Positions 38,801-49,097 of a stretch of 64,000 nucleotides of DNA are shown in pieces. The translations under genes and the position numbers were made by a program. The stretch is from Adineta vaga (lineage: Eukaryota > Rotifera). How positions within the stretch are numbered: position 1 is the first letter of the stretch; each line of letters begins with the position of its first letter. The stretch covers positions 5,704,001-5,768,000 of the forward strand of contig CP075497.1 in NCBI GenBank assembly GCA_021613535.1, in the 5' to 3' direction. The notes below the pieces were generated by a model. That model did no database searches. It worked only from the letters and a program-made list of their open reading frames with translations, and had not been told where the DNA came from.

Positions 38801-41800
38801 AAAGTGAGTACTAAAAACATGTCCGTGGAGAGATTCGAACTCTCGCCTCATTTCTGAGACACGCATATTCAATTGTTCAATGTTTCTCCTGAAGCGTGCT
38901 TCTTAGACCACTCGAACACACGGACTTTTGATTAATGAAAATCTCTTTTTATTTAGATTCTTCAAAATTAAATCGACGAATCTTTCATCAAACAATATCA
39001 AATATGTTCAATTCAATTATTGATTCGATTGAAAAACCATCATCAATTAAAATTTCTTCATATTCATCAACATTGAGACGAATTACTTCTGACGAAACAA
39101 ACTTAAATGCAACGCTAGTTGAACATTCAGATCGATTTCGTAAATTTCTACAATTAGCACTTGATTATATTTATTCATTTCATAATGAATGTGTATTCTT
39201 AGAAACATTAACATTACATTTATTAGATATCTGTTTAATTGGTATTGCCTATTTAATTGAAAAACGTTCGAGTCATATAAATACTCGCCATCAAATGTCT
39301 TTAATTATGTTTCGTTGTGGTGATATTATTAAACAGATTGGACAAAAATTACTAACAATTACACTTGATCCTGATAAGCAACGTTTCTTTTTTCGTATAC
39401 AAGTATTAAAACATATTACTGACCAACCAAATGCGAAAGGTATTATGGAATATTTATTAATGAATGATACACAATGTTATATTTATCATCAAATATTAAT
39501 TTATATACAAACACTAGCAGAAACATCACCAAATTTATCGGAATATGAACAAATTAATAATCATAGTTCGTGAATCGTCGAAGAAATCCGTTGATTCTGG
39601 TCGTTCAACAATTTTAAATACGACACAGACATTTTCCAATGGAGAAGATTCATCGCATACAGTTAATATTTCAACAAAACCATCTATAGCAAAACAACAA
39701 ATCAAATCTATTATAAAAGATCAAACGAAAAGCAAACCTACGAAGAAAATTTCCTCTCCAAGTGACGGCGAAGAAGAAGAAGAAGTGGAAGAAGATTTCA
39801 AGGCAGTTTCTAGTTCTTCAACAACTAATGATGAACAAGATTCATCTGTTCGACAAATTTTTGATCAATCATCATCATCTTCACTTTCACTATCCTCTGC
39901 TAGTAGTGAAATGATAATAACACAACAAGCATCAATGAGTAATTATCAAAATATTATTAATGCATTTCGAGATCTTATGCGTACAATTAATCTACCATCA
40001 TTATCAATCAATGATAGTAGTGCAGGACAACGACGCGCACTTGTTGATCATTTACTTAAATCATCACCTATTACACGTAAGAATCGTCTGTTAGGTATAT
40101 TTATTGATACAAAGATCGGTTTCTTTCTCTTTTAGCTGCTCAACTTCTTCGTAGTAATTCACGTGGAACAGTACCACGTCATTCATTCGAATGGCCTTTA
40201 TCTGCATCATCATCATCATCATCATCACAAGACATATCATCATCAAATAATGTTCAAACTCCTCTCTCTCCCGATCGTTTACGTCGTCGTTCCAATCAAC
40301 CCACTCCATCTCCATCACCTGTCTGTATAAGTTGGTCCACAATTGTTATTGAAAAACGTCTTGAATACACAAATACACTCAATCAAACTATTGAAACCAT
40401 ACAAAAACGTTTAATAACTGTTCAAAAAAGTACACTACAAACATTTACTAGTGTAACTATATCAACTATTACTACACGTGCTATGGAAATAACACAAGAT
40501 GTCATCAATTTACAAGGTCATGAACGAAAAAAATTCCTTGAACATCTTCGTATAACTCAAAGTCTTGATCTACGTACGAAACATCTATGGCATCAATTAA
40601 TTTCTCAACTGACACATGAATATGGTGTTTGGTTTGAATCATTATCATATCCAAAATTTTGGGAAATTGATCCAACCGAAAGTCCTCAACGTGAACGTCG
40701 TCGTTTACAACGTTCGTATTGTTTAATGCAAAAGCGTTTTTTTCAACCTCAAGTTCCAGATGAAGTACTTATCAATCCGCCATTATCATATCTATTTGAT
40801 TCTCGTCATTATCAATCGATCAATATGCAAACAGTATTGTATCGTAATGAAAAAATTGAATATCAATGTCGTTGTATGAATGTAACACCAAATAATGAAA
40901 TCAAAGGTGAATTACTTGTTAGTACCACACGAATATATTTTGTTGCAGATGAACAATTATCAGCCTTAACGAAAACTAAAAGTGGAAATTCAGTTATGAC
41001 AACTATTGGTTATAATCACCATTCATTCAATGATGATTCAAATTCGTTTTCATTTGCTATCGATGATATATGTGAAATGTATAAACGACGTTATATGTTG
41101 AAAGATATTGCATTAGAATTATTCTTTATTAATGGTATTACATTGATGATTGCCCATGTAGCACTCAATGATCGAGATAATCTATATAATCTATTAAGAA
41201 AACGTAATTTAGCTCATGCAAAATATGCCGATACAGTAACAGATATGCAAATATTATGGAAACAAGGTCATATGACAAATTTTGATTATTTGATGCAATT
41301 GAATAAATTAGCTGGAAGAACATATTTAGGTGAATATCAATTAAGAATAAGTTTTATATTTTGAAAGAATAATATTTGTTTTTCATAGATTTAATGCAAT
41401 ATCCTGTCTATCCATATATTGTATCAAATTATGAAAGTTCGGTACTTGATTTACGTTCAACATCAAATTATCGTAATCTTTCAAAACCTATTGCTATACA
41501 AAGTGTTGAAAGAGAAGACAAATTTCATGAAGTATACAATGATCTTCATGAGGATCAACTTCGTATTTTATCACGTCAACGAAATGATGGTGACGAACAA
41601 CAATCCGTATCAAAATTAGGTCATTTGACAGATCCATATCATTATGCATCCTTGTATTCAAATTCAGGCGTTGTACTTCATTATCTTGTACGACTTTTGC
41701 CATACACACGAATGTTTCTCGATTATCAAGGTAAGAATTTTGATTGTGCTGATCGAACATTCCATGATGTTAAAACATCTTATTGGTTATCATCGTATGA

Positions 41801-43591
41801 ATCAACATCGGATTTTAAAGAAATAATACCAGAATTTTATTATTTACATGAATTTTTATTGAATAAGCAAGGTTTTAATTTTGGTAAAAAGCAAAATGTA
41901 AGAATGAATTCATCATTTCAATCTTTTCGAAACTTCCTTTCACTGAAATTTTAGGGTGACATTGTTTCTGATGTGACTGTTTCAACTTGGTCGAAACGTA
42001 ATGCACGATTATTTGTACATGGTCTTCGACAAGCACTTGAATCAGATTATGTTACCAGTCATTTACATCAATGGATTGATCTTATATTCGGATACAAACA
42101 AACAGGTAAATTTTTATTTTTAAACTTTCATGTATTTTGTTATTCTTTTAATTGAAATAGGAAAAGCAGCGTTAGATGCAATTAATGTTTATCATTCTGG
42201 TTGTTATTACGGTTTCCGAACTGAAGATCTTAAAGATCCTCTTACTCTAGATGCTTATCATGGAGTTGTTCGTACTTATGGTCAAGTTCCCAAGGTAAAT
42301 TTTGAATGAAAATTTTTTCTCCGTTTTATTCTAATTTTTCTTTAGCAATTATTTTCTCAATCACATCCACAATCAAGTACAAGTAGTTTTACTTCATCTT
42401 CAATATTGAATTCGAACGGACGATAAACGTAATGTTGAAAGAAGTGTATTCGAATCGAAATTACCAGTCGATAGTATTCATCGTCAAATAGTTGGTGTAC
42501 GATGGGGTGATTTTGTTGGTTCTTATGATATGCCATCACCCGATTATATTACAAAACATGAGTGTATAGTACAAGTATCATCATTTGTTGTTCTCAAATC
42601 AGGTTCATGTGTTATATGTTTACCTTCATCTTCATTACTCCTTCATAATGAACATATATTAAATGAATCCTTTAGTGAACAAACAAATGCATCGCAATCA
42701 AATTCATCAACTGTACCATTTGATACAATGGTGGCATTGAAATGGAATAAATCTGATTGTATTGTACGTTGTCGACAATTAAAACAAATCAAAAATTGGT
42801 ATAATTTTCTTGTACCAAATGATGATCAAGATAAAACAACATGTTGTACATCAATTGATTATCGATTTTTATTTATGGGTAAAACATCAGGTTTAATTGA
42901 AATTTATCGAATTCAACGAAGTAGAAATTCACTTGGTGGCATTGATTTAATTAAACGTTATTTACCATTTATTGCACATCGTTCACCAATTACTTGTCTA
43001 CATACGAATCGACAATTTAGTCTACTAATTAGTGCAAGTGCTGATGGAATGTTAACATTATGGGATACAAATCGGTATGTGTTTTTTTTTCTAAAATATT
43101 TTTGCTCATATTTCTTTTTCTTATATTCTAGTCTATCATATGTTCGAACATATAAACAAGATAATCAAACAATATATCATTTAACATCATCGGAAACAAC
43201 AGGTGATATTGCTTATTTATCATCAAGTGGTAGTCAATGGCATTTATCTTATTTAACATGTAATTGTGATTTAATTGGTTGTTTAACATTTTCAGAACAG
43301 TTAAATTGTTTATGTTTTACATCAGCACCTGAAGGTACATGTGTAAATGTTTTATTTGGTGGTTTTGAAAATGGTCTTATATCAATGTGGTCAACATGGG
43401 ATTTGACATTATTACGGCAACTTGAATTTCCCCAACTACGTTCACGTCCAATTGTTGCTATATGTGTTTCAAAAGTTGATAGACGTCGATTGTATGTTGC
43501 TGATCGTGAACGAAATTTACATACAATTGAAAGTCGTCTATCATCAACGACATCAACAACAGCACCACCTCAAATTCTATTTCTTTCTTAG
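32816..43591 (+). CDS. LYST: Lysosomal trafficking regulator, BEACH-WD40 protein (two frame breaks)
   Basis: Thirteen exons: 32816-32950, 33005-33104, 33164-34098, 34155-35453, 35513-38319, 38388-38803, 38957-40094, 40136-41329, 41389-41897, 41955-42105, 42161-42294, 42346-43074, 43132-43591; about 3,330 aa (human LYST 3,801). LYST controls the size and fusion of lysosome-related organelles (Chediak-Higashi syndrome protein). Visible domains: a long armadillo-like helical N-terminal part; a concanavalin-like domain (about 36000-36500, with S-V-A-F-W-L-R); a PH-like domain (about 40820-41200); the BEACH domain (N-K-L-A-G-R, D-L-M-Q-Y-P-V-Y-P, Y-R-N-L-S-K-P, Y-S-N-S-G-V-V-L, I-P-E-F-Y-Y-L, W-I-D-L-I-F-G-Y-K-Q); then WD40 repeats with the LYST-type E-N-G-L-I-S-M-W-S-T-W-D-L. 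Frame breaks of +1 lie at 39518-39573 and 42410-42426; exon phases close only if one nucleotide is skipped in each. Confidence 0.9.
38821..38925 (-). tRNA. tRNA-Leu (CAG), with anticodon-loop intron
   Basis: Read on the minus strand: a perfect 7-bp acceptor stem (GTCCGTG / CACGGAC); D arm with A box TTCGAGTGGTC; anticodon stem CACGC / GCGTG; loop TT-CAG-G; a 22-nt intron inserted one base after the anticodon, the canonical nuclear tRNA intron position; long variable arm CTCA/TGAG, as expected for class II tRNA-Leu; T arm GAGAG-TTCGAAT-CTCTC with the B box. Without the intron it is 83 nt. A TTTTT run follows the 3' end, a pol III terminator. It decodes CTG leucine codons. The gene lies antisense inside a LYST intron (38804-38956). 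Confidence 0.94.
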
Positions 43592-43969
43592 AAATATGTC
43601 ATTGTCAACAGTGAGAAATGTATCTATGCATACATTAATTGACCAACTAGTCAAATTAATAATTTGTTTTTTGTTATTTGTATTCTTCATCCTTCTGTGC
43701 AATGCTCGTTATGAACAAAAATCAATTAATTGTTATACTTTGTGTTCTATTCTGTGTTTTTCTTTTCGAAATGTCTAACTTTATGTTAATTCTTCCAATT
43801 CGGTTCTTCTTCTATTGTGATGGTGTACAGAATGTTTCTTTTTTGACAGTATGGAATTATTTTCATATATATAAACCAAGAAGGATATAATCAGTTTCTT
43901 CGATAAAAAACAACTTTCATTTATTCGATTCTTTCTTTTCTGACAAGGAATTTTTCTGTCTCTTTTTAG
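43592..43969. other. Spacer between LYST and GH127
   Basis: These 378 bp end in a pyrimidine tract and a tag acceptor directly abutting the GH127 ATG. Two short frames starting at 43597 and 43708 encode hydrophobic, signal-peptide-like N-termini, but neither joins the GH127 frame through a clean donor. They remain candidates for an unproven leader exon. Confidence 0.4.
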
Positions 43970-45933
43970 ATGCAAATTCAAATTTTGAATCGTATAACAG
44001 TATCATCGAATGTTACGTCAACCAGTCATTATCATCAAAATCGAGCACCACTTCAACCAGTTCCATTTCAAAAACTCCCGCCTGGTTCAGTAAAACCTGA
44101 TGGTTGGTTACTTGGTCAATTAAGATTACAAATCAATGGTTTGAATGGAAAACTTTCAGAAATATCAGATTATCTTGTGTATGATCAATGTGGCTGGATC
44201 GATCCAACGAAAACAGCTTGGGAAGAATTACCATATTGGTTACGAGGTTTTGCTGATCTTGGTTTTGTTACTGGTGATCCAGATACATTAGCATTAGCTC
44301 ATCGTTGGATTGATGGAATTTTAAGTAGTCAACAATCAGATGGTTGGTTTGGTCCAAATAATTTACGTACATCATTAGATGGTGTTCCCGATTTCTGGCC
44401 AGCAATGCCATTATTGAATGCATTTTGTTCATTTTATGACTGTATGAATGATGAACGCGTAATCCCATTTCTTTTAAAATATTTTCAATTTATTAATCAA
44501 CAACCAGTTAGTGTATATATGCGTGGTTGGGGTGCTGTTCGATGGGCTGATAATATTGATACAATTATTTGGTTATACAATCGAACAACTGATACAGATT
44601 GGTTACTTGATTTAATTAGAAAAATTCATATGAATTCAGCAGATTGGATCACTGGTTTACCAACATGGCATAATGTAAATATTGCACAAGGATTTCGTGA
44701 ACCAGCTCTCTATTCACTTGTTGCTAATCCACCTGATCCTCGTTTTCTTCAAGCAACCTATAATGATTTCCAAATGGTATTTAATCAATATGGACAATTT
44801 CCTGGAGGTGGTTTTGCTGGAGATGAAAACTGTCGTACAGGATATGGTGATCCTCGACAAGGTCTCGAAACATGTGGTATTGTTGAATTAATGCATAGTT
44901 TTGAAATTTTGACAAGAATAACGGGTGATTGTACATGGGTTGATCATTGTGAAACATTAGCATTTAATTTATTACCAGCAGCATTCGATCCATTTGTTGC
45001 ACGTGGTACACATTATATAACATGTGCTAATTGTATTCAACTTGATGATCAAGCAAAAAGTCAGCAACAATTTCAAAATAATTGGGCAATGCTTTCCTAT
45101 AAATCTGGAGTTCATCAATATCGTTGTTGTACACATAATTATGGAATGGGATGGCCATATTATGCGGAAGAAGCATGGTTAGCAACTTACGATGGTGGCT
45201 TATGTGCATCACTCTATGTATCGAGTCAAGTAACAGCATTAGTTGGTCCTAATACTGGTACACAGTAACTATTATCGAAGAAACAGATTATCCATTTGAT
45301 GGTAATGTTCAATTTCGTTTTCAATTATCAACATCAACGCAATTTAAACTTTATTTACGCGTACCACGTTGGTGTAAGAAGGCGCCGACAATTTCTTTAA
45401 ATGGAAATATTGTATTCAATGAACCAACTCCAACGGATGGTTCATATGTTATTCTTGATCGCCTTTGGGAGAATGATGATGTCTTAAAATTTACAGTACC
45501 ATTAGAATTAAGTTCGAAAAAATGGACATCAAATCACAATGCTGCTTCAATTAATTATGGTCCCTTGACATTTTCATTAGCCATTGACGAACAATACAAT
45601 CGAATTGGTGGAACAGATGATTGGCCAGAATATGAAGTGATAGCACAATCAAATTGGAATTATGGATTAATTATGTCAAGTGCAAATGAATGGTTAGTGA
45701 AACGACGAAAAAAGAAAACAAATTCTGATAATATTTTTACAAGAGATGCTATTCCATTAAATATTGAAGCTCGTGGTCGTCGTATTCCTGAATGGAAAGT
45801 AGATAGTGAAAATGTTGTTGGATTATTGCCACAATCACCTGTTCAAAGTCAACAATCTGATGAAGCTTTGTTACTAATACCAATGGGTGCTGCACGCCTT
45901 CGCATTACTGCATTTCCGACTATTGCTCAATGA
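43970..45933 (+). CDS. GH127 (DUF1680) glycosidase, beta-L-arabinofuranosidase type, with one frame break
   Basis: About 654 aa once the break is allowed for, and no introns inside the domain. GH127 enzymes hydrolyse beta-L-arabinofuranosides from plant glycoproteins and polysaccharides. Signatures: an N-terminal P-F-Q-K-L-P-P-G-S-V-K-P-D-G-W-L start; the helical barrel; G-L-E-T-C (Glu300, Cys302), and C-C (386-387), which match the zinc-binding Glu/Cys/Cys/Cys set of HypBA1, where one Cys of the pair is the nucleophile. A beta-sandwich part follows (E-T-D-Y-P-F-D-G, L-Y-L-R-V-P-R-W, N-Y-G-P-L-T). The first frame stops at 45266-45268; the next frame, open from 45253, continues the domain, so one base is missing between 45253 and 45266. 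Family members are mostly bacterial and fungal, so horizontal origin is likely. Intact function is uncertain. Confidence 0.85.
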
Positions 45934-46204
45934 TTTCGATTTATTGTTCCAGTATTGTTTTTGTTCTCAATTAGTCATAATCAACAATGATCAGTATACT
46001 GTGATATATGAGTATCAACATGATTTTATGTAATTTTACTTTTTTTTAAGAGATAAAACAATTTATTTTAGTCAAAGTCCATATAAATCTTATGTTATAT
46101 GTGAAATGAATTCCAAAATAAATATTTTTTTATACATATATAATGAGCGGATATATGTATCATAAATCAATTTTAGATTTTGTTGTATTTTCGAAAGAAA
46201 AATA
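45934..46204. other. Spacer GH127 - LEA-like gene
   Basis: A 271-bp AT-rich spacer containing AATAAA-type signals (about 46117) and a short TA stretch near 46134. No gene seen. Confidence 0.5.
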
Positions 46205-47220
46205 ATGGCTTCACATCTTTGTCGAACACGAGCTATACTTCAGATACCTCGATGTATACCAACATTGTTGACTCGTACACAATCAAGTCAAACGGCGCCA
46301 ACAGCTGGCAAAGTACCGTTACTGTCATCAGTTGCATAACATTTTCATTAAAATGAAATTTAATTCTAGGGTATTCCACCACCTGGTAATTTTAATTCAG
46401 CTATTCCTCCTCCAACTAATCCAACAGGTCCTACTAAACCGACTTCACCATATAGGTAAGTGAAGTGAAAACTTGTCATTTTCTTAAACAATCAAAATAT
46501 TATTTTTTGACGAAAAGTGGTTCTTCTTCGAATCCATCATTCATGGAAACACCAGTTGGAAAATTCGGTACAGTTGCTGTACTTACTGTTGCTATTTGTA
46601 AGAAATTTAGTTCATTTTCAATTCATTTTTCCTATCATCTCTTTTTAGATGCTGGTTACAAAATGATCAGTGGTGGTAAGGACGATTCCAAAGATAAAAA
46701 GAATAAAAAAGATCAGAAGGATGGAAAAGATAAAGATGCTTCTAAAAATGACGAAAAGCAACAAGAACAAAAGGATTCTAAGGATAAAGATGCTTCCAAA
46801 GAAAAAAACAATCAACAGGGACAAAAAGGTGATGATCAGAAGAGTCAGAAAGATGCTAAAGATAAAGGTGGTGCCAAGGAACAAAACGATGAACAAGGAC
46901 AGAAAGGTGGTGATCAAAAGAATCAGAAAGATGCTAAAGATAAAGGTGGTGCCAAGAAACAAAACGACCAACAAGGACAGAAAGATGATGATCAAAAAGA
47001 ACAGAAAGGTGGTGATCAAAAGGGTCAGAAGGATTCTAAAGGCAGTGATAATCAATCAGGTAAAAAGGAAGGCCAGAAAGAATCCAAAGGTAATGATGAT
47101 CAACAAGGAGAAAAAGATGACCAAAAAGGTCAGAAAGATGCGAAGAACGATGAAAAAAACAAAAAAGGTGGCGCTGATAAACAAGGAGAAAATGCAAAAG
47201 ATAACAAAGGCAAAAAATAA
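46205..47220 (+). CDS. Mitochondrially targeted, membrane-anchored LEA-like disordered protein
   Basis: Four exons (46205-46312, 46370-46455, 46518-46597, 46649-47220) join in frame to 281 aa. The N-terminus has four Arg and no acids in the first 30 residues, as in a mitochondrial presequence. A Pro-rich linker follows, then one hydrophobic helix (F-G-T-V-A-V-L-T-V-A-I-Y-A-G-Y). The last 185 or so residues consist almost only of Lys, Asp, Gln, Gly, Asn, Glu, Ser and Ala. They include a 26-residue unit (G-Q-K-G-D-D-Q-K-S-Q-K-D-A-K-D-K...) repeated at 78-nt spacing. Composition and K-D-A-K-D-K motifs recall group 3 LEA and other desiccation-linked disordered proteins, which bdelloids use. No orthologue is recognised, and the function is inference. 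Confidence 0.65.
46819..46980 (+). repeat. 78-nt in-frame tandem repeat
   Basis: Two near-identical 78-nt units start at 46819 and 46897, and a third, diverging unit starts at 46975. Each full unit encodes 26 residues of the Lys/Asp/Gln-rich tail. The high similarity suggests recent duplication and possible length variation. Confidence 0.85.
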
Positions 47221-47885
47221 TTTTTCAAGTTTTTCGAAATCATTTATTCCAGCATATACATTTGATGTTTTTTTTGTTCTCAATGTTTCTAATTCTTCTT
47301 ACATCTATTACTTATATTTATTCCAGCAATATTTATACGATTGTTTTTATTTTCAATGATCTGTTATAGATTAGCATTGCTAATATGTGTTTTTTTATAT
47401 TCTCCTAACTTTTAGCATTATGTTTTTCTTAAACAAATATAATTTCTAGACGTTGTTATGTATACTCAACATTTATTCTCTCTCAGAAATAGATATTTTA
47501 TAAATATCTTGAAGATACATTCATTTATACTATTTTTCTTTCCAGCAAGTGTAATAACAAACCAATAGAACACAATCTATCTCTTGCTCTTTGTCAGTAT
47601 CACATCAGCTAGTAGGTTGAATAGTGTTATTTTGGTACATGTATATGTAGGCGTCTAGGAAAGGAACAGAAGAAGAAGAAGAAGAAAATATGCAACTGTT
47701 CTGTTCGCCTCTTTTCTTCTAGAATATATTTCCTTTTTCCTTACATATCTATACATATACCAAACTCAACAAACTCTATATGTATATTCTGTCATTTTCT
47801 CTTTTTTTCTGCAAGAAAATCATCTCTTCTACAAACAGACGCTCATACTTACTCTCGTGTGCTTTGTTCTATCGTAAACTAAGTA
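47221..47885. other. Intergenic region upstream of the first GST
   Basis: About 665 bp with a GAA tract near 47668-47688 and pyrimidine-rich stretches close to the GST start. No ORF or RNA gene supported. Confidence 0.5.
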
Positions 47886-48620
47886 ATGGCATCAAAAGGT
47901 CAAGTCACTCTTGGTTATTGGGATATTCGAGGTTTCGCTGAACCATCACGTTTATTACTGCACTATACAAAAACACCATTTACCAATAAATTATATCATT
48001 TTGGTGATGCACCGGATTATAAACGTGAAGAATGGTTAAAAGAAAAGAATTCATTAGGTTTAGATTTTCCAAATTTACCCTATTTAATCGATGGTGATTT
48101 AAAAATATCTCAAGCACGAACAATTTTAACACATCTTGGTCGTAAATTTAAGCTAATGGGTAACAATGAAAATGAAACATCTTTGATTGAATTATTAATT
48201 GATCAATCGAATGATTTACGACAAGAATTGAATAATGTTTGTTATCGTGCAATTAATTTCGAAGCTGTAAGCAAGAAATTTTGTGATGAAACTTTACCAA
48301 TACATTTGAAATTATTCGAAGATTTTCTTAAACGTCACGGTAAAAAATGGTTAGTCAGTGATAACTTAAGCGCAGCTGATTTTCAAGTCTTTGAATATCT
48401 TGATCATTGTTGGCTTTTATCAAATGATAATTGGGCTGCATATCCAAAAATTCTCGCTTATATGAAAGCATTTCGAGAATTACCAGAACTTAAAAAATAT
48501 CTCGAAAGTGAACATGCTAAACGTCCTATCAATGGTAAAATGGCTAAATTTGGTGGTACTGTTGTTCAACATGAAGAAGCTGCAAATACTGCTGAAGATG
48601 CAAAACCAGAAGCAACTTAA
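47886..48620 (+). CDS. Glutathione S-transferase, mu class, intronless copy
   Basis: An intronless frame of 244 aa. GSTs conjugate glutathione to electrophiles in the cytosol. The thioredoxin-like N-terminal domain opens with L-G-Y-W-D-I-R-G, whose Tyr is the mu-class catalytic residue. It continues through L-D-F-P-N-L-P-Y-L-I-D-G, with the cis-proline, to K-I-S-Q-A-R-T-I-L. The helical C-terminal domain includes A-A-D-F-Q-V-F-E-Y-L-D. The usual Q-S in the glutathione site is Q-A here, which removes a hydroxyl that contacts the glutamyl end. Compared with the next gene it lacks both introns (after L-G-L and before A-K-F-G-G) and has an added acidic tail. Together this suggests a retrocopy that kept an open frame. 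Confidence 0.88.
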   Translation: MASKGQVTLGYWDIRGFAEPSRLLLHYTKTPFTNKLYHFGDAPDYKREEWLKEKNSLGLDFPNLPYLIDGDLKISQARTILTHLGRKFKLMGNNENETSLIELLIDQSNDLRQELNNVCYRAINFEAVSKKFCDETLPIHLKLFEDFLKRHGKKWLVSDNLSAADFQVFEYLDHCWLLSNDNWAAYPKILAYMKAFRELPELKKYLESEHAKRPINGKMAKFGGTVVQHEEAANTAEDAKPEAT

Positions 48621-49097
48621 ACTTTGTTATTAATATGTTCTTTCTTTGTCTCTCTCTCTGTATTTAACTGCATGTTTTATTAATCAATTGATTTTGTCCT
48701 CTTCAGGATTGAACAAAAAGTTCGAATTAGTCGCTCTTTTTTTGTTTTTATCATGCTTTTTATGTTATTTTATACTCGCTCAAATGAAATATATGCTGTT
48801 TAATTTATTCATCACTGAGTGCATCTGTTTTCATTGGTATCAACTGGCGATAACATTCGAAATATATGAAAAACAATACGACACTTATAAACACGATGTT
48901 TGAAAGAGAGAGAAAAAAACAAATCTAAAATCAACATCGTACGCGTTATAGAGAAAGAAAGTGCGTTTTATTTCTTGATATAAATAAAAGCCACACAGCG
49001 AACACACCTATTCTTTTTTGTCGAAGCAAGAGAATGTGATACAGTCTATAGTACATTTTGTTTTACTTTAGATTGTTGTTGAAGGAAACTTATTGAT
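48621..49097. other. Spacer between the two GST genes
   Basis: 477 bp, AT-rich. The frame at 48646-48903 is hydrophobic and random-looking. Nothing else recognised. Confidence 0.5.

Noticed and set aside
39518-42426. Programmed +1 frameshifting at stop codons in LYST, as in Euplotes
   Set aside because: Both LYST sites fit a +1 shift at a stop, but the MED16, ANKRD26-like and GH127 breaks go the other way, and there is no shared slippery sequence. Random indels explain all five.
43597-43890. Signal-peptide-like frames just before GH127
   Set aside because: Attractive as a secretion leader exon, but every donor tried gives the wrong phase for the acceptor at 43969, so no join could be supported.
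46645-47055. 136-codon hydrophobic ORF on the minus strand
   Set aside because: It is the antisense shadow of the Lys/Asp/Gln-rich repeat exon; reversed Lys and Asp codons read as Phe, Leu, Ile. No splice or start context.
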